From Syntrophomonas zehnderi OL-4 (lineage in GTDB: Bacteria; Bacillota; Syntrophomonadia; Syntrophomonadales; Syntrophomonadaceae): 64,000 nucleotides of DNA. The stretch spans positions 157,458-221,457 of the forward strand of contig NZ_CGIH01000004.1 of the NCBI RefSeq assembly GCF_000983115.1. The letters are read 5' to 3'. Both the position numbers and the translations under genes were made by a program. Of this stretch, positions 1-9,757 are shown one piece after another (position 1 is the stretch's first letter; each line of letters opens with the position of its first letter). The notes below the pieces were generated by a model that made no database searches, had not been told where the DNA came from, and saw only the letters and a program-made list of their open reading frames with translations.

Positions 1-8
1 TTATCACA

Positions 9-36
9 TACCCGCCGAGAGGCGGGTATTCTGATT
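9..36 (+). terminator. Rho-independent terminator-like hairpin
   Basis: Eight-base arms tacccgcc and ggcgggta enclose a GAGA loop and are followed by a T-rich stretch. It probably ends transcription of a gene lying before the window. Confidence 0.7.
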
Positions 37-63
37 TTAAAGCAAGATTTTCAAGGCGAAAAA

Positions 64-92
64 TGGACGCGGACTAAAGAGACTTATATAAT
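64..92 (+). promoter_or_regulatory. Candidate sigma-A promoter for the glycosyltransferase gene
   Basis: A TGGACG -35-like hexamer is separated by 17 bp from TATAAT, about 30 bp before the start codon at 124. The -35 is weak, so this rests mainly on the -10 and the spacing. Confidence 0.4.
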
Positions 93-123
93 AATTGAAA
101 ACGGTCAAAGAGGTTAGATAAAG

Positions 124-867
124 ATGAAGTCAAACGAAAAGGCTCTTATTTTGGGAGCCAACGTAGATATTGTAGATTTCGGACAAGCTCTGCAGCGAAT
201 CAAGCAATTAATTAAGGCCGGTACGCCATCTCACATTATTACCCTGAATGCAGAAATATTATACCAAGCGCAGGACAATGAAGATTTGCTAAATGTGATC
301 AATGCAGCGGACCTGGTAACCCCGGATGGTATAGGAATTGTCTGGGCTGGGAAAAAACTGGGTTACCCTTTCTTGGAGAGGGTAACGGGGATCGATCTGC
401 TTTATCTAATATGTGAAGAAGCCGCCCAAGAATCCTGGAAAATATATATGCTGGGGGCTGCTCCCAATGTAGCTGAGACGGCCGCAAAACAATTAACCCA
501 AAAATACCCGGGCCTTAAGATTTGTGGCTGCCATGACGGTTACTTTGCATCTGACGAAACTGATCAAATTATCGAAGATATTAAAAAATCCCAGCCGGAC
601 ATATTGTTTGTAGCGCTAGGTGCTCCCAAGCAGGAATTCTGGATAAAAGAACATAAAGATGCTCTATCTGTACCCGTTTTAATAGGTGTAGGAGGAAGTT
701 TTGATGTGGTGGCCGGGATCAAAGAACGGGCACCCGAGTGGGTTATTAAAGCCAATCTGGAATGGCTGTACCGGCTGGTCAAGGAACCCAGCCGCTTTAA
801 AAGGCAATTGGCTCTGCCCCGATTCACGGTGGAAGTGTTAAAGCAAAAGGCCAAAACCAAGGATTAA
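124..867 (+). CDS. WecG/TagA/CpsF-family glycosyltransferase
   Basis: The 247-residue product matches the WecG/TagA/CpsF family (GT26), which in Gram-positives includes the N-acetylmannosaminyltransferase that adds ManNAc to lipid-linked GlcNAc during teichoic acid linkage-unit synthesis. Family hallmarks are visible: the 'TLNAEILYQA' segment near residue 40, 'TPDGIGIVWAG' near 67, a 'VTGIDLL' block near 88, and 'ALGAPKQEFWI' followed by 'GVGGSFDVVAG' around residues 165-200. Length is normal for the family. It acts at the cytoplasmic face of the membrane. No other wall-polymer genes are adjacent, so the exact polymer cannot be named. It starts at ATG with a gagg ribosome site about 10 nt upstream. 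Confidence 0.85.
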   Translation: MKSNEKALILGANVDIVDFGQALQRIKQLIKAGTPSHIITLNAEILYQAQDNEDLLNVINAADLVTPDGIGIVWAGKKLGYPFLERVTGIDLLYLICEEAAQESWKIYMLGAAPNVAETAAKQLTQKYPGLKICGCHDGYFASDETDQIIEDIKKSQPDILFVALGAPKQEFWIKEHKDALSVPVLIGVGGSFDVVAGIKERAPEWVIKANLEWLYRLVKEPSRFKRQLALPRFTVEVLKQKAKTKD

Positions 868-878
868 TCTTTATAATA

Positions 879-925
879 AACGCGGATTCACGCGGTTTTA
901 ATTAGAAAATCAGATTTATCCAGAT
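879..925 (+). repeat. Degenerate dispersed 'cgcggat' intergenic repeat
   Basis: Contains cgcggattcacgcgg followed by cagatttatccagatt. The same word family (cgcggat, cacagatt, ttacccag) recurs in other intergenic spaces of this window. No coding sense is seen in the 868-1209 gap apart from this and the palindrome at 1078. Confidence 0.5.
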
Positions 926-1077
926 TGAATGTGATTAGTTTTCCGAATAATTAATTTTCTGCAGCAACAGCGCATATACTCAGAATTCTGGCTTTTTGAG
1001 CGGATGCTTTATCTTTTGCGACAACCTCATTTTCAAACCGGAATTAATTAATTTATAAATAATGATTATCTGACCTG

Positions 1078-1102
1078 GTAGCGGAAGCCTTAGCTTCCCC
1101 GC
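1078..1102 (+). repeat. Single REP-like palindrome
   Basis: Reads gtagcggaagccttagcttc followed by cccgc, an imperfect hairpin. It is a diverged single copy of the hairpin core (gtagcggaggctttagcctc) that is tandemly repeated between argJ and argB at 57.4-58.0 kb. Confidence 0.55.
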
Positions 1103-1209
1103 GTATCACAGCCGCCTTTTTAAAATGGTTGTGGTCGGCACTTAAGATTGAGTGCCGGGCAGCGTTTCTGTGAATATTTAATAATTCTGACTAACGTTGG
1201 GGGGATAAT

Positions 1210-3339
1210 GTGAATAACGATACTGTGTTTGCCCTGGATATCGGCACCAGAAAAATTATCGGTTTGGTCATGCAGAAAAATAGCAGCGGTTATGAAGTAC
1301 TGGACGCGGAAATGATTGAACATCAGAGCCGGGCAATGTTGGACGGACAGATACACGATGTGGAAGAGGTAGCCCGTACTATTTTGACCATAAAAAAAAC
1401 CCTGGAAGAACGCCTGGGCATGCAGCTTAAATCTGCGGCAGTGGCTGCGGCCGGACGGGCTTTGAAAACGGCTTCAGGAACCGCCCGCAAGGATAATCAA
1501 TTTGTTACCGAAATGAGCCGTGATGAGGTACGGGCCCTGGAAATAGAAGCGGTTCAGCTGGCTCAGCAAACGATTGCCCGGGATGATATGGAAAAAGGTG
1601 CCGAGACCCAGTATTTCTGCGTAGGCTACAGTGTAATTGCCTACTACTTGGAAAATCAGCAGATAGGAAATTTGATTGGACAGCTGGGATCCTTTGCATC
1701 GGTTGAAGTGATTGCTACTTTCCTGCCCAGAGTCGTAGTAGACAGCCTGTTTTCTTCATTAAAACATGCGGGTTTGGAAGTACACAGTATAACGCTGGAG
1801 CCCATTGCAGCTCTTTCCATGGCCATACCTCCCAATATGCGCCTGCTAAATCTTGCCTTGGTCGACATAGGCGCCGGAACCTCCGATATTGCCATAGTAA
1901 AAAACAGCAATATTTATGCATATGACATGGTGCCAAGTGGCGGAGATGAATTAACCGAACAATTGGCCGGTTGTTTTCTGATGGATTTTAATAGTGCGGA
2001 AAAACTCAAACGTCAGCTTGCTACCCAGGAAATATTGACATTCAAAGATATCCTGGATAACCAGGTGGAAATAAAAGCCGCTGAAATAAAAGCCCAATTA
2101 GAATCCAGGGTACGTGAACTGGCTCAAGAAATCAGCAACAGTATTCTACTTTTAAACGGTAAGGCTACTGATGCCGTATTATGTGTGGGCGGGGGCAGTT
2201 TAACCCCGGATCTGGTGCAATATCTGGCCGAGGCCTTGGAAATACCTAAAAACCGAGTAGGAATAAGAACCCGCGATAGTGCGCCCCAGGTAATCGGAGA
2301 ATTTGACTGTTTACAGGGGCCACAGGCCGTAACCCCGCTGGGTATCGCGTATCATTCCCTGATTATCCCACCGCTGCCTTTTATCAAGGTAATGGTCAAC
2401 GGACGTGAACTAGGTCTATGGAATATTGGCGATATCGATGTGGCGGATGCATTGCTTAGTGCCGGTATTTCTCTTAACGATGCCTATGGCAGGCCGGGAA
2501 TGGGCAAAACAATTGAGGTAAATGGTTATCTGAAGGTTTTTAAAGGGGAAATGGGAACTGCCCCGCAGATACGTGTAAACGGCAAGGAAGCCAGCTTAGA
2601 CACGCCAATCATTAAAAATGATCAAATTGAATATATAAAGGGCGAAGACGGGGAGAATGCCAGCGTAAAACTAATTAATATCGATTCAGGTGCCAGTGGG
2701 TACGTTTTTATAAATGGGGAAAGGCTGGAACTAAAGCCGGAATATACAGTCAATGGCCAGGAATGGGATGCAGAAGAGGAGATACCCGATCGAAGCCAAG
2801 TGGAAATCCGCCGTCTCAGTCGTTTGGGAGACATTCTCCTAAAGGCTGGTTTATCTGAATCTCTTCTTCAAGAGAAAACCTATAATTATTATCTTAACGA
2901 ACAGCCCATGGTGGTCAAATGGTCTCCGCTTGAGCTGCGTGTCAACGGACAGCCGGCCCGAGTGGATCAGACCGTGAACTTTGGGGCTTCGATTGAGTAT
3001 CGAGCCGGCCGAGAAAGACCGCGTCTAAAAGATCTTATCGTGATACAGCAGGACTTGGATTGTGTTGTGACAGTCAACGGGGAGCAGGTTAGAATCAAAA
3101 ACAAAGGCTATAGCTTGACCAGGAATGGTTATCCGGTAAGCCCTGAAGAGGAAATATTTAACGGGGCACGCATCAAGATTGACCAAGAGCACAGTCAGGC
3201 CATCTTAAGCGACATATTCAAGGTGATAGAGATTAAAACCCAGGCTAACAAAAGATTACGCATCAGGGTTGACGGAGAAGAAGGCGGCTATACTACCCCG
3301 CTCAAAAATAATAGTGTGGTCGAACTGGAATGGGAATAA
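1210..3339 (+). CDS. FtsA-like actin-fold ATPase with long C-terminal extension
   Basis: The 709-residue product has an FtsA/SHS2-type N-terminal half: 'ALDIGTRKIIGLV' near residue 8 (phosphate-1 loop), the SHS2 insertion region at about 85-165, 'LALVDIGAGTSDIAIV' near 218 (phosphate-2) and 'VLCVGGGSLTPDL' near 325 (adenosine loop). FtsA proteins are usually about 400-440 residues; here roughly 330 more follow, rich in beta-type segments with recurring 'VNG' or 'ING' turns (for example VMVNGREL, RVNGKEAS, FINGERLE, TVNGQEWD, RVNGQPAR, TVNGEQVR). The role is probably in cell division or envelope assembly at the membrane, but ftsZ is not nearby, so it may not be the canonical FtsA. It starts at GTG with a gggggga ribosome site upstream; the ATG that overlaps it is out of frame. 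Confidence 0.7.
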   Translation: MNNDTVFALDIGTRKIIGLVMQKNSSGYEVLDAEMIEHQSRAMLDGQIHDVEEVARTILTIKKTLEERLGMQLKSAAVAAAGRALKTASGTARKDNQFVTEMSRDEVRALEIEAVQLAQQTIARDDMEKGAETQYFCVGYSVIAYYLENQQIGNLIGQLGSFASVEVIATFLPRVVVDSLFSSLKHAGLEVHSITLEPIAALSMAIPPNMRLLNLALVDIGAGTSDIAIVKNSNIYAYDMVPSGGDELTEQLAGCFLMDFNSAEKLKRQLATQEILTFKDILDNQVEIKAAEIKAQLESRVRELAQEISNSILLLNGKATDAVLCVGGGSLTPDLVQYLAEALEIPKNRVGIRTRDSAPQVIGEFDCLQGPQAVTPLGIAYHSLIIPPLPFIKVMVNGRELGLWNIGDIDVADALLSAGISLNDAYGRPGMGKTIEVNGYLKVFKGEMGTAPQIRVNGKEASLDTPIIKNDQIEYIKGEDGENASVKLINIDSGASGYVFINGERLELKPEYTVNGQEWDAEEEIPDRSQVEIRRLSRLGDILLKAGLSESLLQEKTYNYYLNEQPMVVKWSPLELRVNGQPARVDQTVNFGASIEYRAGRERPRLKDLIVIQQDLDCVVTVNGEQVRIKNKGYSLTRNGYPVSPEEEIFNGARIKIDQEHSQAILSDIFKVIEIKTQANKRLRIRVDGEEGGYTTPLKNNSVVELEWE

Positions 3340-3361
3340 ACCTACATAGGGTATAAAATAA

Positions 3362-3385
3362 CCAAAGGGTACTATAACCTTTTGG
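3362..3385. terminator. Hairpin between convergent genes
   Basis: Arms ccaaagggt and accttttgg (one G-T pair) lie between the ends of two converging genes and could terminate both. There is no long T run. Confidence 0.45.
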
Positions 3386-3403
3386 AAGCTGCGTTTACTG
3401 TGG

Positions 3404-4648
3404 CTATTCTTTACGGCCGATGGTGAGTTTAGGTTGATAGGCAGTCGCTCTTTTTTGCCGCCGATAAATAATGTAGGTAACTATTAAAATTGCGGTAATA
3501 ATCATAACAATCCCGGGGATTCTCATGATTCTTTCGCCCCAGGTGATCCGGGGGACATCATTGGCGGCGACCAAATCTACCTTTTTAAGCAGAATCCCGT
3601 TATTTAAAATCTCCATTTCACCCAGTTTTTGACCGCGTTGCACCGGGGCTTTGACACTTCCGGCTACATTCTGGCGGCGGGTAAAAGAAGCCCCCTGGTT
3701 GCATTGATAAATGGCGTTCACATCATCTCTGACCAGTACTTTTACTTCTTTGTCGATTCCTCCTCTGACCCGAGTGGTTGCACAAACATTATGGGAGGAA
3801 AGCAGTTTTTGGGTGGAATAATTGTCAAAACCATAATCCAGCAGGTTTATCACATCATTTGTCTGACCGCCTTTGAGGGGACATCCCATAACGACTACTA
3901 TAAGACGCAGATTACCGCGTTTGGCTGTAGCTGTCAGACAGTTTTTGGCCTCCGAAGTGTAACCGTTTTTCAAACCATCGGCCCCTTCGTAACGCCACAA
4001 CAGCTTGTTACTATTATGAATGGGGAATTCGCCCTGCCGCAGACTATGTTCTTTTAACGAGCTATACCTTAAAACAGGGGTGTTATCCAGGGTATACCGA
4101 GCCAGAATTGCCATATCATAAGCTGAGCTGACATGGCCGGGCGCAGGCAAACCATGGGAATTTCTAAAGCGGGAATCTTTCATACCGATGGCGGCAGCTT
4201 TTTTATTCATCAGTTCAACAAAGGCAGCTTCGCTGCCACCTAGTTTCTCTGCCACCGCTACACTGGCATCATTAGCAGAAACCAAGGACATAGCTATGAG
4301 CATATCGTCCATATTCATAACCTCACCCGGCTCCAGATAAATCCGGGTACCTTCCATGGAAGCAGCATATGGGCTGGCAATAACTTTATCACTTTTCCCT
4401 ACCTGATTATGTTCGATAGCCTCCAAAGCCAGGAGCATGGTCATTAACTTAGTCATACTGGCCGGAGGGAGTTTTTTGTGCATATTTTTAGACTTTAGAA
4501 CTTTACCGGAATCAGCGTCCATAAGCACATATGATTCAGCACTTATGGCATCAAGCTGGGACTGTTCAGCCCATGCCATATTAGGAAAACACGAAATTAA
4601 AAAAAATGCCGGTATCAATACCCAGACTAAACAATGTTTATGCAACAT
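3404..4648 (-). CDS. dacF: D-alanyl-D-alanine carboxypeptidase (DacF/PBP5 family)
   Basis: The 414-residue protein removes the terminal D-Ala from peptidoglycan stem peptides outside the membrane. It has a signal peptide (hydrophobic residues about 7-26 ending in AWA), the catalytic SxxK motif in 'PASMTKLM' near residue 62, and the SxN motif in 'SANDA' near 124. The third motif reads 'LKNG' where the family has K-T/S-G; I checked this on the DNA. A beta-rich PBP5 C-terminal domain is followed by a hydrophobic anchor near residues 382-402 and a basic tail. In spore-formers DacF-type enzymes can act on spore cortex, but no spoIIA genes adjoin, so a vegetative role is equally possible. Confidence 0.85.
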   Translation of the reverse strand: MLHKHCLVWVLIPAFFLISCFPNMAWAEQSQLDAISAESYVLMDADSGKVLKSKNMHKKLPPASMTKLMTMLLALEAIEHNQVGKSDKVIASPYAASMEGTRIYLEPGEVMNMDDMLIAMSLVSANDASVAVAEKLGGSEAAFVELMNKKAAAIGMKDSRFRNSHGLPAPGHVSSAYDMAILARYTLDNTPVLRYSSLKEHSLRQGEFPIHNSNKLLWRYEGADGLKNGYTSEAKNCLTATAKRGNLRLIVVVMGCPLKGGQTNDVINLLDYGFDNYSTQKLLSSHNVCATTRVRGGIDKEVKVLVRDDVNAIYQCNQGASFTRRQNVAGSVKAPVQRGQKLGEMEILNNGILLKKVDLVAANDVPRITWGERIMRIPGIVMIITAILIVTYIIYRRQKRATAYQPKLTIGRKE

Positions 4649-4976
4649 ATTTTTTACACTCCAACAGCAAATAACTAAACATATTTATTATAATCCATTC
4701 GCAAAAAGTATGGAATCAGATGATATATTTTTCATGTATTTTAGAAATGAAATAAACCGTGGTTAAATTTCATAATCAACTATTATAATGCGCAAAATAA
4801 AAAAAGACAATATCAGCTCTTAAGCCCATAGCCACGGCATGAAAGTTCACCGCCGCCTAGCCTTGTGTTGCCGGATCGTACTTTAAGTTACTGAATTAAA
4901 AAATAACAGTGTCCTTCAGTGTTAAAAAAACTGCCACAATAATCAGCATCTATTAAAATCTATTTTCGTATTTGTA
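4649..4976. other. Intergenic region before ctsR, no gene seen
   Basis: About 330 AT-rich bases between the divergent dacF and ctsR genes. I see no convincing reading frame or RNA gene. Confidence 0.4.
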
Positions 4977-5030
4977 TTGCAAAACCTTTACGAGATGATT
5001 ACAATATACAAAAGGTCAAAAATGGTCAAA
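4977..5030 (+). promoter_or_regulatory. Sigma-A promoter with CtsR operator
   Basis: TTGCAA (4977-4982), a 17-bp spacer and TACAAT (5000-5005) form a good vegetative promoter. Just downstream at 5014-5030 is ggtcaaa-aat-ggtcaaa, an exact match to the CtsR heptad direct repeat. The operon therefore probably represses itself through its own first gene and is released by heat or protein stress. Confidence 0.9.
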
Positions 5031-5044
5031 GAGAGGCTGGGTTC

Positions 5045-5473
5045 ATGAAAAAGAGTTTAGCAGATCGCATTGAACAGTATATTAAAGTTCTCATTTCCAG
5101 AAGTGAAGATAAAAGTATCGAAATACAACGAATTGAGCTAGCGGAGACATTTGCTTGCGTACCTTCCCAAGTAACCTATGTTTTGAGCACGCGCTTTACG
5201 GAGAAAGATGGCTATCTGACCGAAAGTCGCCGGGGAGGATGCGGTTTTGTACGTATCAGTCAGTTTAGTTGTCCGTATTCTGAGGGTTTTGTAGATAATC
5301 CGCCTTTGTTTCAAATTATAGATGAATTAAAACAAAGTAAATTATTAAATGAACGGGAAGCGGAAATGATTAAATATATATCCATCAATAGCTGCAGGGA
5401 CTTGCCGTATGAATACAAGATCAAGGTTAGTGAAGGGGTAGGCAAAGCACTTAAAGAGTATTTTGCTTATTAA
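5045..5473 (+). CDS. ctsR: Transcriptional repressor CtsR
   Basis: The 142-residue class III heat-shock repressor opens with 'LADRIEQYIKVLI' and has the winged-helix segment 'ETFACVPSQVTYVLSTRFT' with the glycine-rich wing 'ESRRGGCGFVRI' near residues 60-70. It binds ggtcaaa direct repeats, and such a site lies 14 bp upstream of its own start. It is the first gene of ctsR-mcsA-mcsB-clpC. Length is slightly below the roughly 150 residues common in Bacillus. Its activity is expected to be relieved by the McsB/ClpC machinery encoded downstream. Confidence 0.95.
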   Translation: MKKSLADRIEQYIKVLISRSEDKSIEIQRIELAETFACVPSQVTYVLSTRFTEKDGYLTESRRGGCGFVRISQFSCPYSEGFVDNPPLFQIIDELKQSKLLNEREAEMIKYISINSCRDLPYEYKIKVSEGVGKALKEYFAY

Positions 5474-5521
5474 AATGGGATATATATCGCAGAGTTTCCT
5501 GCAAAATAGGAGGTCTTTTTT

Positions 5522-6028
5522 ATGTATTGTGAAGAATGTAAACAGAAACCTGCTGCAGTTCACTTGACCCAGGTATTTAACGGAAACATAATTCAAAGCC
5601 ATCTCTGTGAGGAATGTGCTGCGAAAAAGGGCGGCTTTATTTTCGATCCCGGCAACAAGTTTTCCATTCCCAATCTGCTCAGCAGTATCTTTGGATCCGG
5701 TTATAACATGGATTTAACTCCGGTTGCCGAGACTCCGTCCTGCCCCAATTGCGGGATAAACTATAAGAACATTCGTGAAACAGGCAAATTGGGTTGCAGT
5801 GAATGTTACCGTATATATGAACAGGAATTGGAGCCGACCCTGCGCAGGATACATGGAAACAGTCAGCACATAGGCAAAATACCTTCCCGGGGCGGAGAAA
5901 AAGTCCTGTTAAGAAAGCAGATGGAAGATTTGAAAGCTCAGCTCCAGGAAGCGGTTAATATGGAAGAGTACGAAAAGGCCGCTGGAATCAGGGATAGTAT
6001 TAAGGAATTAGAAACCAAGCTGGCTTGA
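5522..6028 (+). CDS. mcsA: McsA, zinc-finger activator of McsB
   Basis: 168 residues. Two paired CxxC clusters are visible: C3/C6 with 'CEEC' near residue 29, and 'CPNC' near 75 with 'CSEC' near 95. A C-terminal UVR-type helical hairpin contains 'EEYEKAAGIRDSIKELE'. McsA binds McsB and stimulates protein-arginine phosphorylation. The gene has a strong aggagg ribosome site and is followed 13 bases later by mcsB. Confidence 0.93.
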   Translation: MYCEECKQKPAAVHLTQVFNGNIIQSHLCEECAAKKGGFIFDPGNKFSIPNLLSSIFGSGYNMDLTPVAETPSCPNCGINYKNIRETGKLGCSECYRIYEQELEPTLRRIHGNSQHIGKIPSRGGEKVLLRKQMEDLKAQLQEAVNMEEYEKAAGIRDSIKELETKLA

Positions 6029-6041
6029 TGGAGGGATGACG

Positions 6042-7109
6042 ATGAATGTCAAAGATGTTATTTATAATAATTTCGTGACTTGGATGGATGGGGATGCGGA
6101 AAATGGAGACATCGTGATTAGTAGCCGTATCCGTTTAGCTCGCAATCTCAGGGAAATACCTTTTCCCCACCTGCTCGATCAGGCCAAGGGTGAGGATTGC
6201 CTTAAAATAATAAAGGGCGCTTGGCAGGAAAGCCCTGCTTATCAGCAGGGGCAGATGGAACTGGAGACATTTGATCATTTAAGCTCACTGGATCGGCAAA
6301 TGCTCGTAGAAAAACATCTTATCAGTCCGGGGCATGCCGAAACCAATTCAAGTTTTCGAGGGGTTGTCCTGAATCAGGATGGTTCTTTGTCAACGATGAT
6401 CAATGAGGAAGACCATCTGCGCATTCAGTGTTTATTACCTGGCTTGCAGTTGGATGAATGCTATACCTTGGCTCAGGGCCTGGATGATGAATTGGAAAGC
6501 CAGTTGGAATATGCCTTTGACGAAAGACGGGGTTATTTAACTGCCTGTCCCACCAATGTCGGAACTGGGCTAAGGGCCTCGGTTATGCTCCACCTGCCGG
6601 CTATGCAAATGACCGGACAGACTAATCAGATCCTGCAAAACATCGGTCAACTGGGAATGACGGTAAGGGGTCTGTATGGTGAGGGCACTGAAGTGGCAGG
6701 TAACTTCTTCCAAATGTCTAACCAGATTACGATGGGCCAGACCGAAGAGGAAATATGCACACACCTGCGGGCAATTACAGTACAACTGGTGGAACAGGAG
6801 CGGCTCTTGCGGGAAAGGCTGCAAGTGGACTTAAAATATCAGTTGGAAGATAAAATAGGACGAGCCTATGGCATATTAAGCCATGCGCGCATAATCAACT
6901 CGAATGAGGCCTTATCGTTACTCTCCGATGTCCGTTTGGGCATAGATATGGGAATTTTACAAGGGATTAAGCCCAATGATTTAAATGAACTGGTGGTGGC
7001 AATACGCCCGGCTCATCTCCAGAAAAGGGCCGAAGAGGAAATGGATGCTACCGGAAGGGATATAAAAAGGGCGCAAGTAATTCAGGAGAAACTGCAGGGT
7101 ATTCAGTAA
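6042..7109 (+). CDS. mcsB: Protein-arginine kinase McsB
   Basis: McsB phosphorylates arginines on misfolded proteins and CtsR, marking them for ClpCP. It is related to phosphagen kinases: '[17 protein letters not shown]' near residue 25, '[14 protein letters not shown]' near 120 and '[18 protein letters not shown]' near 170 hold the nucleotide and guanidino-binding residues. I chose ATG at 6042 because the ggaggg site at 6030-6035 is 6 nt away; an in-frame ATG at 6036 touches that site. The resulting 355 residues are normal for the family. Confidence 0.93.
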   Translation: MNVKDVIYNNFVTWMDGDAENGDIVISSRIRLARNLREIPFPHLLDQAKGEDCLKIIKGAWQESPAYQQGQMELETFDHLSSLDRQMLVEKHLISPGHAETNSSFRGVVLNQDGSLSTMINEEDHLRIQCLLPGLQLDECYTLAQGLDDELESQLEYAFDERRGYLTACPTNVGTGLRASVMLHLPAMQMTGQTNQILQNIGQLGMTVRGLYGEGTEVAGNFFQMSNQITMGQTEEEICTHLRAITVQLVEQERLLRERLQVDLKYQLEDKIGRAYGILSHARIINSNEALSLLSDVRLGIDMGILQGIKPNDLNELVVAIRPAHLQKRAEEEMDATGRDIKRAQVIQEKLQGIQ

Positions 7110-7140
7110 TTATCATATCAATACGCTAAAAGGGGTGATG

Positions 7141-9624
7141 ATGATGTTTAGAAAATTTACCCAAAGAGCCAGAAATACAGTTATCCATGCGCAGGAAGAA
7201 GCGCGGGAAATGGGACACCCGGCCATTGGGACTGAACACATATTGTTGGGATTACTGCGGGAAGGCGAAGGTGTAGGAGCCAGAGCCCTTATTAACCTGG
7301 GTGTGGATCTCGAGAACGTTCGAGAGGAAATCAAGAAATACATCGGTCAGAACCAGTCAGCCAGTGAAGGACCGGCCGGAGATTTACCGATTACTCCCCG
7401 GGCCAAAAAGGTGTTTAATACTGCTTTTGACGAAGCTCGCTTACAGGGAGTCAACTATGTAGGCACGGAACATCTGCTCCTAGCTATCCTAAGAGAAGAA
7501 GAAGGGGTGGCCAGCCAGGTTCTGCTGGCTATGGGGGTTAAGCTGGATGATTTAAGGGAGCAGGTTATTCTGCTGCTGGGCGGAGAAGTTCCGGGTATGA
7601 TGAATCCGGACAGCTTTCAGGAAATTTCAAATACGCCCCCTGTAACCACTCAAAAAGGGAGAAAAGGTAAGAGCAAAACCCCGGTTTTGGACAATTTTAG
7701 CCGGGATTTGACCAAAGATGCCCAAGAAGGCCGCTTAGATCCTGTTATTGGCAGGGAAAATGAGATTGAGAGGGTCTTGCAGATATTATCCCGGCGCACC
7801 AAGAACAACCCCGTTTTGATCGGTGATCCCGGAGTAGGCAAGACAGCCATTGTGGAAGGACTGGCGCAGCGCATCTTTGAAAACAAAGTACCCGAAAACC
7901 TAAGCCATAAAAGAGTCGTAACCTTGGATTTATCGTCCATGATTGCAGGAACCAAATACCGGGGCGAGTTTGAAGACCGTCTGATGAAGATCGTCAATGA
8001 GATTAAGGCGGCCGGAGATGTAATTGTTTTTATCGATGAACTGCATACCATTGTAGGTGCGGGAGCTGCCGAAGGGGCTATAGATGCTGCCAACATACTA
8101 AAACCTTCCCTGGCCCGGGGCGAGTTCCAGTGTATCGGTGCTACAACACTGAATGAATATCGCAAACATATAGAAAAGGACGCCGCACTGGAAAGACGTT
8201 TTCAGCCTATTCTGGTTGAGGAACCCAGTCCCGAGGAAAGCGTGGAAATATTAAAAGGGGTTCGGGATCGTTATGAAGCTCATCATGGAGTTAAAATAAG
8301 TGATCAGGCCATTCAATCGGCGGTGCGGCTTTCCAGCCGCTATATCTCGGATCGCTTTTTGCCTGACAAGGCCATTGATTTGATTGATGAAGCCGCCTCC
8401 CGGGTACGTCTGGCCAGTTATGTACTGCCCCAGGAATTAAAAGATCAGGAGGCCAGCCTGGAGGATATCATCAAAGAAAAAGAAGAGGCCATTAACGCTC
8501 AGGAGTATGAGAAAGCCGCCAAGCTGAGGGATGAAGAGCAGAAATTAAAAGATGAGATAGAAAATCAGCGCCGGGAATGGATCAGCAAGCGTAATGTTGA
8601 AGCCGGCGCAGTCAGTGAAGAAGAAATCGCCGCGATTATTTCAAGCTGGACTGGCATTCCGGTCAGCAAACTGGCGATCGAGGAAAGTGAACGGCTTTTG
8701 AATCTGGAGGAGGTTCTGCACAAAAGGGTAATCGGTCAAAACGAAGCCGTGAAAGCGATTGCCCGTGCCGTAAGAAGGGCCCGCGCCGGTTTGAAAAACC
8801 CCAAACGCCCTATCGGTTCCTTTGTATTTTTAGGTCCTACCGGGGTGGGTAAAACGGAATTGGCCCGGGCTTTGGCTGAAGCCATGTTTGCCAGTGAAGA
8901 TGCTATCATTCGTCTGGATATGTCCGAGTATATGGAAAAACACGCCGTATCGCGAATGATCGGCTCTCCCCCTGGCTACGTAGGATATGATGAAGGCGGC
9001 CAGTTAACTGAAAAGGTTAGAAGAAAGCCTTACTCGGTAATTCTCCTGGACGAAATTGAAAAGGCCCATCCGGATGTTTTTAACATTCTTCTGCAGGTGT
9101 TGGAAGACGGACGCATGACAGATGGGCAGGGGCGGACAGTCGATTTTAGAAACACCATTATTATAATGACCTCCAATGTCGGGGTAGAAAATCTGCAAAA
9201 GAATAAAACCATGGGCTTTACCCGGGCAGTTGATGAAGCCGAAGATTATAACCAGATGAAGGAAAAGGTATTGGAACAATTAAAACATACCTTCCGTCCC
9301 GAATTTCTAAACCGCATTGACGAACTGATCGTTTTCCAGAGTCTGACTGAAGCAGAATTAAAAGATATTATCGGCCTGTTGGTTCAGGATTTAACTGAAA
9401 GGATAGAACACAGCGGTTATGATTTAGAAATATCTGACCCCGCCCGCAGCCTTATTTTAAAAGAAGGTTATGAGCCAGCCTATGGGGCCCGGCCGCTCAA
9501 AAGGGCTATTCAAAAACTTATCGAAGATAAGGTCTCAGAAGAAATACTCATGAAAAACGTTGAACCTGGTGATACCATCCTGGTGGATGCGGAAGATGGT
9601 CAGATCGTAATTAAAAAAGGTTAG
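7141..9624 (+). CDS. clpC: ATP-dependent Clp protease ATPase subunit ClpC
   Basis: About 827 residues. A double Clp-N domain (1-150) recognises adaptors. AAA-1 has Walker A 'GDPGVGKT' near 208 and Walker B '[10 protein letters not shown]' near 275; a UVR-bearing middle domain lies near 420-470; AAA-2 has '[19 protein letters not shown]' near 540 and '[14 protein letters not shown]' near 610. ClpC unfolds substrates, including arginine-phosphorylated ones, for ClpP, which is not in this window. Several consecutive starts exist (GTG 7135, ATG 7138, 7141, 7144); aaagggg spacing and the MMF start of relatives favour 7141. Confidence 0.95.
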   Translation: MMFRKFTQRARNTVIHAQEEAREMGHPAIGTEHILLGLLREGEGVGARALINLGVDLENVREEIKKYIGQNQSASEGPAGDLPITPRAKKVFNTAFDEARLQGVNYVGTEHLLLAILREEEGVASQVLLAMGVKLDDLREQVILLLGGEVPGMMNPDSFQEISNTPPVTTQKGRKGKSKTPVLDNFSRDLTKDAQEGRLDPVIGRENEIERVLQILSRRTKNNPVLIGDPGVGKTAIVEGLAQRIFENKVPENLSHKRVVTLDLSSMIAGTKYRGEFEDRLMKIVNEIKAAGDVIVFIDELHTIVGAGAAEGAIDAANILKPSLARGEFQCIGATTLNEYRKHIEKDAALERRFQPILVEEPSPEESVEILKGVRDRYEAHHGVKISDQAIQSAVRLSSRYISDRFLPDKAIDLIDEAASRVRLASYVLPQELKDQEASLEDIIKEKEEAINAQEYEKAAKLRDEEQKLKDEIENQRREWISKRNVEAGAVSEEEIAAIISSWTGIPVSKLAIEESERLLNLEEVLHKRVIGQNEAVKAIARAVRRARAGLKNPKRPIGSFVFLGPTGVGKTELARALAEAMFASEDAIIRLDMSEYMEKHAVSRMIGSPPGYVGYDEGGQLTEKVRRKPYSVILLDEIEKAHPDVFNILLQVLEDGRMTDGQGRTVDFRNTIIIMTSNVGVENLQKNKTMGFTRAVDEAEDYNQMKEKVLEQLKHTFRPEFLNRIDELIVFQSLTEAELKDIIGLLVQDLTERIEHSGYDLEISDPARSLILKEGYEPAYGARPLKRAIQKLIEDKVSEEILMKNVEPGDTILVDAEDGQIVIKKG

Positions 9625-9638
9625 ATAGCAAACGTCTC

Positions 9639-9672
9639 AAGCAAGGGCAGGCTAAAAAGCCTGCCCTTGCTT
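9639..9672 (+). terminator. Strong hairpin after clpC, without T tract
   Basis: Perfect 15-base arms beginning aagcaagggcaggct enclose AAAA. An outer gatagcaa/ttgctatc pair extends it. No run of T follows, so it may be an RNA processing or stability element rather than a full terminator. Confidence 0.6.
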
Positions 9673-9757
9673 GCTATCGCAAACATTAATGTCATAAAAT
9701 AGAAGAACCAAACAAAAAACCTGTTATAGTATTATAATAAATAGAAAAGGGAAATTT

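Noticed and set aside
4800-4900. Structured RNA in the dacF-ctsR gap
   Set aside because: GC-richer words such as gccgcctagcc are present but do not form a convincing stem system.
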